From positions 3,665,501-3,729,500 of the forward strand of contig NZ_PGET01000001.1 in assembly GCF_002797975.1 (NCBI RefSeq): a DNA stretch of 64,000 nt, written 5' to 3'. The first letter of the stretch is position 1. Each line of letters opens with the position of its first letter. The translations under genes were made by a program, and so were the position numbers. Below the pieces are notes generated by a model. The model worked only from the letters and a program-made list of their open reading frames with translations. It ran no database searches and was not told where the DNA came from. The stretch is from [Clostridium] celerecrescens 18A (GTDB lineage: Bacteria > Bacillota > Clostridia > Lachnospirales > Lachnospiraceae). Positions 46,272 through 54,722 of this stretch are shown one piece after another.

Positions 46272-47339
46272 TTAATTAAATTTTATAAACGGAGCCCGTT
46301 CTCCATAAATATATCCATAAGAGATATTAGGAAACTTTCCTTCCACACTTACTGGAATTTCATAGCCAGTTGCTTCACAGTATTCACCTAATTTTGCTAA
46401 TTGCGGTTCGTCTCTTAAATAAAAAGATGGAGAATAAACATCTGCTACAGTAAAGTAATTATCTTTACTGGTTGGCTCATAAGCTAACCACATTCCATCC
46501 ACCAAAAACACAGGATAAATATGATTGCCAAAACCAAGTCCATTAGAAGGTAATCCAACACACGCCGCTAATAAATACGCTGCATTAGTATATCCATTAC
46601 AATCTGCTTTTCCATCTACAAGGCAGCTGTAAGAATACTGCGTACCTTCATGGTTTAGATAATCAGCCTTTGTAATTCTTTTTGCAATCTGTACCGCTTT
46701 TTCGTAATCTGTTGCATTTCTCCAATCAAAACTGTTTAAGAAGTTCCGTATTTCCAATGTCAGACGGTTCAGCTTTTCTTGATCCACCCCCTCCAATCCT
46801 GTAGTTGGATAGTCCGTCAATTTTGCAATAGCAGCCAACTCCTTTCCATCACCAAAATAGTTAAGAGAAAGAGGATCCCTGTTTCTGATGGCAAGATCCA
46901 AAGCATACTGCAAATGATTATTTGACTCATAGAAGAAGTTATTCGGATCGCTTTTCCAAGCAGTTGTACCAGTAACCGGACTGGTCACAAACCATTGTTC
47001 CATATATCCTTTTAAGGGATATTGAGGATCATAATTACCTGCGTTAGCCTTAGCTGGCATGCTGGCATACTGTATCTGCACAACACCATTCACAACCCAC
47101 GCTCCATCTGAATTAACTGAATAACCGTCAGGAGTGGTCATGTTAGCAAGCATCTTCCCGGTCGTATCAAAGAAGTAGGATTTTCCATCAATCCAATTCC
47201 AGCCTGTTGCATAAGAGCCATTATCATTCTGGTATTTCCACACAGCACCTTCCTGCTTCCACTGTCCTGCAAAAGAAGTTATAGCTGATCCAATTATTAA
47301 AATAACTGATGCAGCAGCCGTCAATAATTTCTTATTCAT
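46272..47339 (-). CDS. Secreted transglutaminase-like protein with cell-wall-binding repeats
   Basis: This 355-residue protein has a signal peptide (residues 1-24, SAITSFAG). Wall-binding repeats (WKYQNDNGSYATGWNWIDGKSYFFD, then TTPDGYSVNSDGAW) span about 25-85. A transglutaminase/protease-like core follows, with Cys247 (KADCNGYTNAA) and His273 (GNHIYPVFLVDG). The usual third residue, Asp in a VDPT-type motif, is replaced by Glu288 in AYEPT. The fold is used for protein cross-linking or peptide cleavage; which applies here is not known. GGGGGATTTAAGT precedes the ATG. It has its own promoter with a palindrome and a terminator, so it is a separate unit beside the adhesin. Confidence 0.82.
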   Translation of the reverse strand: MNKKLLTAAASVILIIGSAITSFAGQWKQEGAVWKYQNDNGSYATGWNWIDGKSYFFDTTGKMLANMTTPDGYSVNSDGAWVVNGVVQIQYASMPAKANAGNYDPQYPLKGYMEQWFVTSPVTGTTAWKSDPNNFFYESNNHLQYALDLAIRNRDPLSLNYFGDGKELAAIAKLTDYPTTGLEGVDQEKLNRLTLEIRNFLNSFDWRNATDYEKAVQIAKRITKADYLNHEGTQYSYSCLVDGKADCNGYTNAAYLLAACVGLPSNGLGFGNHIYPVFLVDGMWLAYEPTSKDNYFTVADVYSPSFYLRDEPQLAKLGEYCEATGYEIPVSVEGKFPNISYGYIYGERAPFIKFN

Positions 47340-47388
47340 ACTTAAATCCCCCTTAAAACTTATTTAAAAATTCTCTTTCAATTTAGTC

Positions 47389-47416
47389 ATCATAACACAT
47401 AAATTACATGTGTCAA
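47389..47416 (-). promoter_or_regulatory. Promoter of the transglutaminase-like gene with operator-like palindrome
   Basis: On the minus strand TTGACA, a 16-bp spacer, then TATGAT. An inverted repeat ACACAT-N7-ATGTGT fills the spacer, where a repressor could block polymerase. Confidence 0.68.
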
Positions 47417-47507
47417 TCAGCTCATGTTTTAATATGTAATTTTTTTAATCATTTTCTATCAGTTAAATATATTCGGTTGTCAAAGTACAAGATCACTATT
47501 TTATCCC

Positions 47508-47939
47508 CTAATTAAATGGCAAATCTGGATCAGCCACTCCATCAGATATATTCATAAAGCTGTCCCCTACTACATTAGGCGATGCTGGCCTGGAATTATC
47601 AGAAGATACATTCCTGCTATCAGCAAATTCCTGTTCATCCACAATGATATCCGTTGTATATACTCTATTTCCGTCCTTATTTGTATAACTCCCAGTCTGG
47701 ATTCTTCCGTAAATCAGTACTCTCATACCCTGGCGGAAATATTTTTCTGTAAACTCACCTGCTTTGTCAAATGCAACGCAATTGATAAAGTCAGCTGTCT
47801 GTTCATTGCCGTCCTGATTCCTGCGGCCTCTGCGGTCAACTGCGAGAGTATACCTTGCAACTGCCATAACATGCTCTCCTTGGGAATATCTTACTTCTGG
47901 GTCACGGGTTAATCTCCCCATTAAAATTATACGATTCAT
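47508..47939 (-). CDS. ssb: Single-stranded DNA-binding protein, accessory copy
   Basis: This 143-residue OB-fold protein begins MNRIILMGRLTRDPEVRYS, contains the core VDRRGRRNQDGNEQTADFINCVAFDKAGE and RVLIYGRIQTGSYTNKDG, and ends DPDLPFN, an acidic tip like the usual DDDIPF that recruits repair proteins. Start chosen at 47939, where GGAGGAAAAT precedes the ATG. It sits in the surface-protein locus rather than with rpsF/rpsR, so it is probably an additional copy. A weak hairpin precedes its ribosome site. Confidence 0.93.
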   Translation of the reverse strand: MNRIILMGRLTRDPEVRYSQGEHVMAVARYTLAVDRRGRRNQDGNEQTADFINCVAFDKAGEFTEKYFRQGMRVLIYGRIQTGSYTNKDGNRVYTTDIIVDEQEFADSRNVSSDNSRPASPNVVGDSFMNISDGVADPDLPFN

Positions 47940-47999
47940 ATTTTCCTCCATTCCTCCCTGCCCCTATGAGCAGGGGTTATGTATTTTTATTATGTTGTT

Positions 48000-50900
48000 T
48001 TACTGTACCCATTGGCCTTTCTTATTAACTGTATATCCATCTGGTGTAACAGTGCTGATTAAGAGTTTACCTCTTGTTCCATCGGAAGCAGGGTTAAAGA
48101 AATACCATGCTCGCGCTTCAGCTTGTCCCGCTTCACCGGGTATGTACTGCCACCCGGTAAGCATTTGGCCCTGAGTTCCGTCCATTTCAGTTTTTAAGTG
48201 ATAAGTATTTCCATCTGGATCTGTTAGCCAGCCTGTCACCATAAACCCATCTCTGCCAAACCGAAACCAGGAGGCTTTTTCCTGCTCTCCGGTTGCGTAT
48301 GGGTTACTGATATATGCCCATTCATCAGCATACGTCCGGTTTGACGCAAAGATCCATTTTCCATTTGCCACCTGTGTCCAGGTTCCCGTTACTGCTCCAG
48401 CCGGAGCTGCTGGCCCCTGTGTATTCCCTGCAGTCGTTACTCCCACGGAGTGGGCACTGCTTCCGCCTCCAGAGGAACCACTGCCTCCGCCGGAGCTGTT
48501 GGAGGTCGTATTGTCTATTACCCTAAAATTAAGAGTAACAGTTACCGGATCAAACATCTTTCCATCACTCGCAGATGCATAAACTGTTACCGCTGCGGTT
48601 CCGGTATATGGGTATTTTGTCATGGCCTTCTTAATCCAATTCGCCATAACCTCCTGTTTTTCATTATAAACTACAGGAGTCGCGTTTCCTTCCTGATCCA
48701 CAGTAAGGATACTGGCATCAGAGGAACGCCATAGTACATTCTTCATATCCTGGATTCCGGAATAAATGGTAGCATTGAATTTCTTGCTTTCAAATCCTTT
48801 CCATGAATAAACGGGGTTGCTTGATCTTCCTGTCTTTGTGAGTATCAGGTCATAGTTCTCACCTTCCCGGTCTGCCTCGATGCATTTTGCCTGGAAGGTT
48901 AATGTAATCTTACAGGAAGCATCTTTCTGGCCATCTTTTGTTACGGCCATGATCTCCACGTTCTTTTCCGACCGATACGGCGCCTTTGAAAGTGCTTCTC
49001 TGATCCACGGTGCTCCGTCAACCGGTGCTACATTCCCTTCCTGATCCACCGTTACTGTTTCCGGATCGGAAGATATCCATAAAACGCTTCGATCATAGGG
49101 CTTATGCTCTGTGGTATCCTCCACCTCCGGAAGAACGGCCGCGGACAGTTTTATCGTTTCAAAGCCAAACTTTTGGACTGTTACGGAATGGATGTCCCCT
49201 GCCTTTTGATACCCAAGACTATAAGAAAGCGCTGTCCTATCCAGAGTGATCCCTTCCGGAATGATCCTTGTCTGGTCATCGGTTACAAACTTTACGTTTA
49301 CCTGGCATGTGGCAGAAGCCTGATTTCCAAGCTTGTCCTTCCCATTTACCATTACAATTACCTCCCGGCTTCCGGCTCCAGATATCTTTGCATACTTATC
49401 ACTCTCCCGGATCCCATTATCCGATGCCATGATATTTCTGATCCAGGCAGAATCCTTTCGGACAGAAACTGATGCCTCCCGGTAAGCTTCTAGATCCTGA
49501 GATACTAGGGCCACTGCAGGGTCCGAGCTTGTCCAGGTCACTTCATCCCTGGAGAAAAAATCAGGTGTAAGTGTAGCCGTTAATGACTGGGGTGCCGTTA
49601 CTGACACGATTTCCTGTGGATTAGTCCGGTCCCCGGTTAAGGTTCTTGTTACGGTATATGTAAGGGCCTGTTTATCTAGGTCGGCCCCCTCCGTTGCCAC
49701 TAAGGTATTATCCAGGATCTGATATGTGACATTGATCCGGCTGTTCGCCATACAGGGCTTACCTTCAAAGGAAGCGGAAGGCCTGGTCTGTGCTGTCAGG
49801 ACCGCAACGCCGCCGTTCTGGTGTCCGGCTCCATAAATTGTATTGGGGATCTTATACTGGTAATTCCCTTCCGCCTGGGTTCTTTCTGCCACTTCTGTGA
49901 TGCTTGTAAAAAATGAGGAAGAAAGGTTTACAGTAAGGCTGGCTGATTTGGCCGTATAGCCATCAGTCCCCTCATCATCATTTTTTGCCAGGCTGATAAG
50001 CTGAGGATCGTCAATGCTCCATTTCACCCGGCCGTCCTCTACGTCATTATTGGCATCAATGATGGCCTTGATATTTACTGGTTGAACTTCGGTTCCCTGC
50101 TCTAACACTCCGTTGATATAACGGGCAATTAGCTTCCCTTCCTTATTCCTGATCTCTGTGGTCTTTACTGGGCTTTTCCGGTTACCTGTCCTGGTCTGTA
50201 CTACTGCAAAAGAATAATCCTCTGGTTTCACCTCGATGGATACTGCCACCTTCTTATAAACCGCTGATACAGATATATCCTCCTGCGGCATCGAAAAGGT
50301 ATAGGCATGGCTGTTATCCAAATAAATAGTACTCTTCTTTACTCCTTTACTGTTTGAGTAAGTTGGAGTACCCTCCATCTGGAACTTTTCTGTATCCGTA
50401 TTCTTTGGAGCTGTTGTTACGTTTACTGTTGTCCCGGCTGCGATGGCACCCCGATGTTCCTTATCAAGAGCTCTGGAGTACTGGGAGCTTCCCCTCACCT
50501 CCAGGGTAGCGATATTGTAGAAGTTCTGACCATTTGCCGCCGTATCGATCTGATTCACATTTAACAGATACCCCCTCACGGGGCGCCCCAGGGAATTTGG
50601 GGCAAAATGATCCAGAACGTAATCCCCATGTTGCTCATCCACGATGGTCAGAATGCCATTTTCTAATTCTTCGTAAAAATACCGGTCTGATATGGTCTTT
50701 TTAACCCCGCCCTGCACCAGGGTATAATGCAGATCCCCGGCATGCCAGTAGCCTACATGCGCAGCATAGGTATAGTCGTTATCATCACTGATCTCTGATC
50801 CGCATACATTGGAGCTGATCTTGCTTTCAGAATCCGTAAACAGATAGGCCACATCTTCTATGTAATTAAAGTTTGTTGCGGCTCCCTGCCTGGTTCCGAT

Positions 50901-52199
50901 AAAGGTCCCCTCTCTTGCCAGGGAGCCAAGCTGAGAGTTTCCGATGGTCCCCTCAAACCGTGCCACTTTAAGTTTCCCGGCTGCATATCTTCCGGCGATC
51001 CCTCCGATAGCCGTTGAATGGTAACCGCCTATGGTTCCGCTTACATGCGTATTGTAGATATAGGCTGCATTCTGGTATCCGACAATCCCCCCGATATAGC
51101 CTGTTCCCTGGATTCTGGCCGTGGTTCCGTCCCCTGTGGAAACATTAGAGTCCACGATATAAGAATCTGATGCAATTCCGGCAATCCCTCCAACATAAAT
51201 CACATCCGCTCCGCCTGTGGAATCAATCATCAACTTTTCACAAATAGCGTTTTCAATGACGGTACCGCTGATCTCTCCGGCGATTCCCCCTGCAATGCCG
51301 GTAGATCGGATATAGGCACTTTTCACGGTAACGTTCCGAATCTCGGAATTCTCAGCATACCCGGCCACAACTCCGGTGCGGTCTTTTCCCTTAATCTCAC
51401 TGCTGTCCGGTATGATAGTAATGTCATGGATCCCCGCATCCGAGACTGCCCCAAACAGCCCTACATTATTAAAGCTGGCGAAGGAATTAAGCTTTAAGTT
51501 TTTGATGGTATATCCGTTCCCGTCAAACTGACCGCTGAAGGGATAAGGGACCTCACCGGCATTTTCAGAGGAATCCCTGTAAAAACCTATGGGTATCCAA
51601 TCCAGTCCCTGTAAATCAATGTTTCCTCCTAGGGCAAAATAGCATCCGGAATAGTTACCGGCATATTTCATCTCCCCAGACTCCGGAACCATCATTCCCA
51701 TGGCGGTCAGCTCCGAAAGGCCCATAAGCTGTTCCCTGTTCTTAATAAGAAAGGGTTTTTCTTTTGTACCTTCTCCCTGGCTCCCGCTCAAGAATTCAAA
51801 GCTGGTCTTTCCTGCCCAGGCATCCCAGATATCACCCAGGGAGCTGAAAGCGGTGGTCTTTACCGCTATTTTAGTGGGAAGTATCGTAGATGCATCTTTT
51901 GGTATTTCTTCCGCTTCAGAAGGAGTGGATTCTCTTAACTCCTCATCCATCTTTCCATCTGTATCTAAACCGGATTCCAGATCCTCGTTGGTCTCTTTCT
52001 CTTTCTCTTTCTCTTCCTCCACCTCCTCATTGTCTTCCGTAATCCGGTCCGCCTCGGATGAAGTGGCTGTCTGAACTGTTTTTTCTACGATCTGACCATT
52101 TTCCGCATATACTGCCCATGATGGCAATGTACTGGTACTTATTACTATGGTTGTACAAAGCAAGCTGGCGAATCCTTTCATTCTTTTTTTCATATTCAT
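48000..52199 (-). CDS. Secreted surface protein with GLUG repeats, Ig-like domains and wall-binding repeats, 1399 aa
   Basis: A signal peptide (residues 1-32) is followed by an acidic, repetitive linker (EEVEEEKEKEKETNE, about 58-72). GLUG-type repeats span about 160-450 (FSGQFDGNGYTIKNLKLN, GGIAGEISGTVIENA, GGIVGYQNAAYIYNT). The centre has bacterial Ig-like modules (VTWTSSDPAVALV, VLWISSDPETVTV, VLWRSSDASILTV). A Ser/Gly linker (NSSGGGSGSSGGGSS, near 1230) leads to C-terminal wall-binding repeats ending TVTPDGYTVNKKGQWVQ. It is probably non-covalently held on the wall. No enzyme domain is evident. It follows a 53-residue membrane protein gene by 10 nt; the 5'-proximal ATG is used, but the ATG two codons later is possible. 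Confidence 0.86.
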   Translation of the reverse strand: MNMKKRMKGFASLLCTTIVISTSTLPSWAVYAENGQIVEKTVQTATSSEADRITEDNEEVEEEKEKEKETNEDLESGLDTDGKMDEELRESTPSEAEEIPKDASTILPTKIAVKTTAFSSLGDIWDAWAGKTSFEFLSGSQGEGTKEKPFLIKNREQLMGLSELTAMGMMVPESGEMKYAGNYSGCYFALGGNIDLQGLDWIPIGFYRDSSENAGEVPYPFSGQFDGNGYTIKNLKLNSFASFNNVGLFGAVSDAGIHDITIIPDSSEIKGKDRTGVVAGYAENSEIRNVTVKSAYIRSTGIAGGIAGEISGTVIENAICEKLMIDSTGGADVIYVGGIAGIASDSYIVDSNVSTGDGTTARIQGTGYIGGIVGYQNAAYIYNTHVSGTIGGYHSTAIGGIAGRYAAGKLKVARFEGTIGNSQLGSLAREGTFIGTRQGAATNFNYIEDVAYLFTDSESKISSNVCGSEISDDNDYTYAAHVGYWHAGDLHYTLVQGGVKKTISDRYFYEELENGILTIVDEQHGDYVLDHFAPNSLGRPVRGYLLNVNQIDTAANGQNFYNIATLEVRGSSQYSRALDKEHRGAIAAGTTVNVTTAPKNTDTEKFQMEGTPTYSNSKGVKKSTIYLDNSHAYTFSMPQEDISVSAVYKKVAVSIEVKPEDYSFAVVQTRTGNRKSPVKTTEIRNKEGKLIARYINGVLEQGTEVQPVNIKAIIDANNDVEDGRVKWSIDDPQLISLAKNDDEGTDGYTAKSASLTVNLSSSFFTSITEVAERTQAEGNYQYKIPNTIYGAGHQNGGVAVLTAQTRPSASFEGKPCMANSRINVTYQILDNTLVATEGADLDKQALTYTVTRTLTGDRTNPQEIVSVTAPQSLTATLTPDFFSRDEVTWTSSDPAVALVSQDLEAYREASVSVRKDSAWIRNIMASDNGIRESDKYAKISGAGSREVIVMVNGKDKLGNQASATCQVNVKFVTDDQTRIIPEGITLDRTALSYSLGYQKAGDIHSVTVQKFGFETIKLSAAVLPEVEDTTEHKPYDRSVLWISSDPETVTVDQEGNVAPVDGAPWIREALSKAPYRSEKNVEIMAVTKDGQKDASCKITLTFQAKCIEADREGENYDLILTKTGRSSNPVYSWKGFESKKFNATIYSGIQDMKNVLWRSSDASILTVDQEGNATPVVYNEKQEVMANWIKKAMTKYPYTGTAAVTVYASASDGKMFDPVTVTLNFRVIDNTTSNSSGGGSGSSGGGSSAHSVGVTTAGNTQGPAAPAGAVTGTWTQVANGKWIFASNRTYADEWAYISNPYATGEQEKASWFRFGRDGFMVTGWLTDPDGNTYHLKTEMDGTQGQMLTGWQYIPGEAGQAEARAWYFFNPASDGTRGKLLISTVTPDGYTVNKKGQWVQ

Positions 52200-52209
52200 T
52201 TTCCTTTCT

Positions 52210-52371
52210 CTATTTTGTTAACCCGAATACGTCCTGGTATTTTCTCAGCCAGTCCATCTGCTCTTTATCTTCCAGTTCCCTCTGCTCCGGATTCACTGCT
52301 AGAATACGACTAAAAAAGAAACCGGATAACGTTAATACAACAATTCCAAACATAATAATAATGATTCCCAT
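52210..52371 (-). CDS. Membrane microprotein, 53 aa
   Basis: This gene was too short for standard gene calling and was read from the minus strand. The protein starts MGIIIIMFGIVVLTLSGFFF, one transmembrane helix, followed by a charged cytosolic tail (NPEQRELEDKEQMDWLRKYQD). AGGAGGATCT precedes the ATG and overlaps the 780-residue gene's stop (9-nt gap). It ends 10 nt before the 1399-residue gene, so the three are surely cotranscribed. The family was not recognised; a small regulator or assembly partner for the secreted proteins is conceivable. Confidence 0.7.
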   Translation of the reverse strand: MGIIIIMFGIVVLTLSGFFFSRILAVNPEQRELEDKEQMDWLRKYQDVFGLTK

Positions 52372-52379
52372 AGATCCTC

Positions 52380-54722
52380 CTACCCCTGTGGAATTGCCAT
52401 GGCTGGCCGGATTCCAAAGCTCGTCTCATTTACACTTACCGGCTGAATATTTCCATCTACCAGGCTGACCACATAGATTCCGTCTCCATAAGGAAAATCA
52501 TTTAGTCCGCCATCCTGCGGGGTACGGAGATAATATCCCTTAGAATAAGCGGAAGCCTGTGTTAACGGATTGTTGATTTCACTTCCGTTAAACCGCCAGA
52601 GAACATCCCGGTACTTAAGTGCCTCATCCAATGACAAAATGAATACTTTATCCTGCAAAAGCTGAAACATCTCTTTCATAGCCATCAGGTTGTTATCATT
52701 GAACTGTTCATAGCTTCCCTTCCAGGTGGCACCTATATATGACCTGGTGATCCCAATATAGGTTTCATAGACAAAATCAGCCTCCGCATGATTCAGAAGC
52801 CATTCCCGAATCTCTGAGTATTTATAATTGTTATTAGATCCAAAACTCAGTTTATTTGATAACCCATCAATAGCTTGCCGCGTTTTCTCGAGTATGTCTG
52901 ACCGGATCACGCTGTCACATAAAAACAATGCCGTCCGCTGGAAGTTGCCCATTGCATCCTCATAATCTTCATCAATGCAACGAAAAAGATAGACTTTGTT
53001 ACCAATTGTCCGGGCCTGTACATCTCCGATGCTGTAATGCATGTTTTTCGGTATTTCAATGGCTGGCCTATAACATACTTCACAGATTCCGTCATGACTG
53101 AAATCTATATGGCCGGTCGCTGGCAGCATTACGGTTTCTTCTTTTCCGCACTTCCGGCATCGAACCGTTTCATATCCGTTTTCTGTACATGTAGTATTGA
53201 CCTTATCTGTAAGCTGATAATCGTGGCTGCAGATGCTTTCATCATAGGTTTTTTCAAACCCAACCCTCACAATCGTATATTTCTCATTTACTATGTTGAA
53301 TTCGTCCATGACCAGCTCAGATAGATTCTTAATGTTTTGGAATATCTGACTTATGATCACGGTACTTGGCACATGCCCCTTTGCAATGAGATAGATTTCT
53401 TTCCGTACCGTACCATCAGCCATTGACACCAGATTAAGAAGCCTTTCATTGCTTTCCTCTATATTCTTAGTAATAAGCTGCTGATTGGATGGCTCCTGAC
53501 CGCTAAGCATAATGTCAGCATCCTTAGCAATTCCAAGCCATTTTTCCAGCTTGGCCTTGGCTTCCCGATCCTGGTCCTCCTCTTCTTGGAGGTAATTTCC
53601 TTTCTCATACTCAATATAATATTTCTGGGTCCCATTGCCGTTTACAATGACACTCCACGGACTTGATACAAGGGAATGATAATAATACCGGTCTGCACCT
53701 AAAATGATTTCCGGAAAATCAACGACAAGGAGCCTATCCTCTTCCGTCTGACCCTTCTGGACTTTCAATATCTCGTTGCTGTGATTTCCCTTTTCAATAA
53801 AATAGAGATTCCAGTCAACCCTTCGGGCCTCTGAAGGGGAGGCCACACCTTCTTTCTCGTAATAGACATTCAGGAGCATATGATCGTTGGTCAATTTAAA
53901 GCGTTCCTTCTGACCCTCGCACGGCTTATAGCCATAGATAACCGGCTGCGTGATAGCAATCAGCTCTCCCTCCGTACCCGTACCAGCCACAACCTGTAAT
54001 ATGGTTTTTTCCTTAACATCCATATACCGTACCGTGTAACTGTACTGATTTATTTCCTTCTCTGGTTCGTTGGTTTCCACCGAGGGTTCCTCCATCGCCG
54101 GCAACCCTGGAACAGCTTCTGCTTCTCCCGCACCTGGTATCAAATCTTTGGGACCACGGTCTGACTTAGTGTCCTTATCTGTTTTTGTACTTCTTCCCCG
54201 GCTTCCTGATCCTCCACCTCCAGAGCCACTTCTAGAAAGTTTATTTTCCGAAGCTGCCTCTTTCACTATGACTGTTTGTATTCCTTTTCCAGGTACATAT
54301 CGTACTGTACCATCTTCATCGGTCCAGGCCCCAACAGAATCTACGGTATACCCATCCGGCGTTTTTTCATTTATGTACAGAGCTCCTTTGGGATGGTTAT
54401 TTTCAGATAGGTCGGACAGGTAATAGCAACATCCATCAATCCATTGCCAGCCGGTTAGCATTTTCCCCTTCGTCCCGTCAGAGACAGGGTTTAAAAAATA
54501 CCATTTGCCGTCAATCAGTCTCCAGCCAGTAACCATATAACCAGTATCATCAAAGTAATACCACTCCCCGTCAATCAGCCTCCAGGTATTCTTTTCATAA
54601 ATCTGATCTACCTCATAGGCCCAATGGTTATCCTTCTGTATCCAAGCACCATAGCTTGGAATTGAAACAGACATTACTGCCAGGGCAACACTTAATAAAG
54701 TAAAACATTTTCTTTTATTCAT
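52380..54722 (-). CDS. Secreted cell-wall-binding protein with DUF6273 C-terminal domain, 780 aa
   Basis: A signal peptide (residues 1-25) precedes wall-binding repeats (GEWYYFDDTGYMVTGWRLI, GKWYFLNPVSDGTKG; about 26-135), a Gly/Ser/Asp-rich linker, and a MucBP-like beta domain (YTVRYMDVKEKTILQVV, about 225-290). A Cys-rich region with SHDYQLTDKVNTTC, CRKCGKE and ICEVC motifs (about 490-545) may bind zinc. The last 220 residues fit DUF6273 (YLRTPQDGG ... SFGIRPAMAI). The role is unknown. The ribosome site AAGGAG is about 15 nt from the start, and a six-codon overlapping mini-frame lies in between. Confidence 0.8.
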   Translation of the reverse strand: MNKRKCFTLLSVALAVMSVSIPSYGAWIQKDNHWAYEVDQIYEKNTWRLIDGEWYYFDDTGYMVTGWRLIDGKWYFLNPVSDGTKGKMLTGWQWIDGCCYYLSDLSENNHPKGALYINEKTPDGYTVDSVGAWTDEDGTVRYVPGKGIQTVIVKEAASENKLSRSGSGGGGSGSRGRSTKTDKDTKSDRGPKDLIPGAGEAEAVPGLPAMEEPSVETNEPEKEINQYSYTVRYMDVKEKTILQVVAGTGTEGELIAITQPVIYGYKPCEGQKERFKLTNDHMLLNVYYEKEGVASPSEARRVDWNLYFIEKGNHSNEILKVQKGQTEEDRLLVVDFPEIILGADRYYYHSLVSSPWSVIVNGNGTQKYYIEYEKGNYLQEEEDQDREAKAKLEKWLGIAKDADIMLSGQEPSNQQLITKNIEESNERLLNLVSMADGTVRKEIYLIAKGHVPSTVIISQIFQNIKNLSELVMDEFNIVNEKYTIVRVGFEKTYDESICSHDYQLTDKVNTTCTENGYETVRCRKCGKEETVMLPATGHIDFSHDGICEVCYRPAIEIPKNMHYSIGDVQARTIGNKVYLFRCIDEDYEDAMGNFQRTALFLCDSVIRSDILEKTRQAIDGLSNKLSFGSNNNYKYSEIREWLLNHAEADFVYETYIGITRSYIGATWKGSYEQFNDNNLMAMKEMFQLLQDKVFILSLDEALKYRDVLWRFNGSEINNPLTQASAYSKGYYLRTPQDGGLNDFPYGDGIYVVSLVDGNIQPVSVNETSFGIRPAMAIPQG

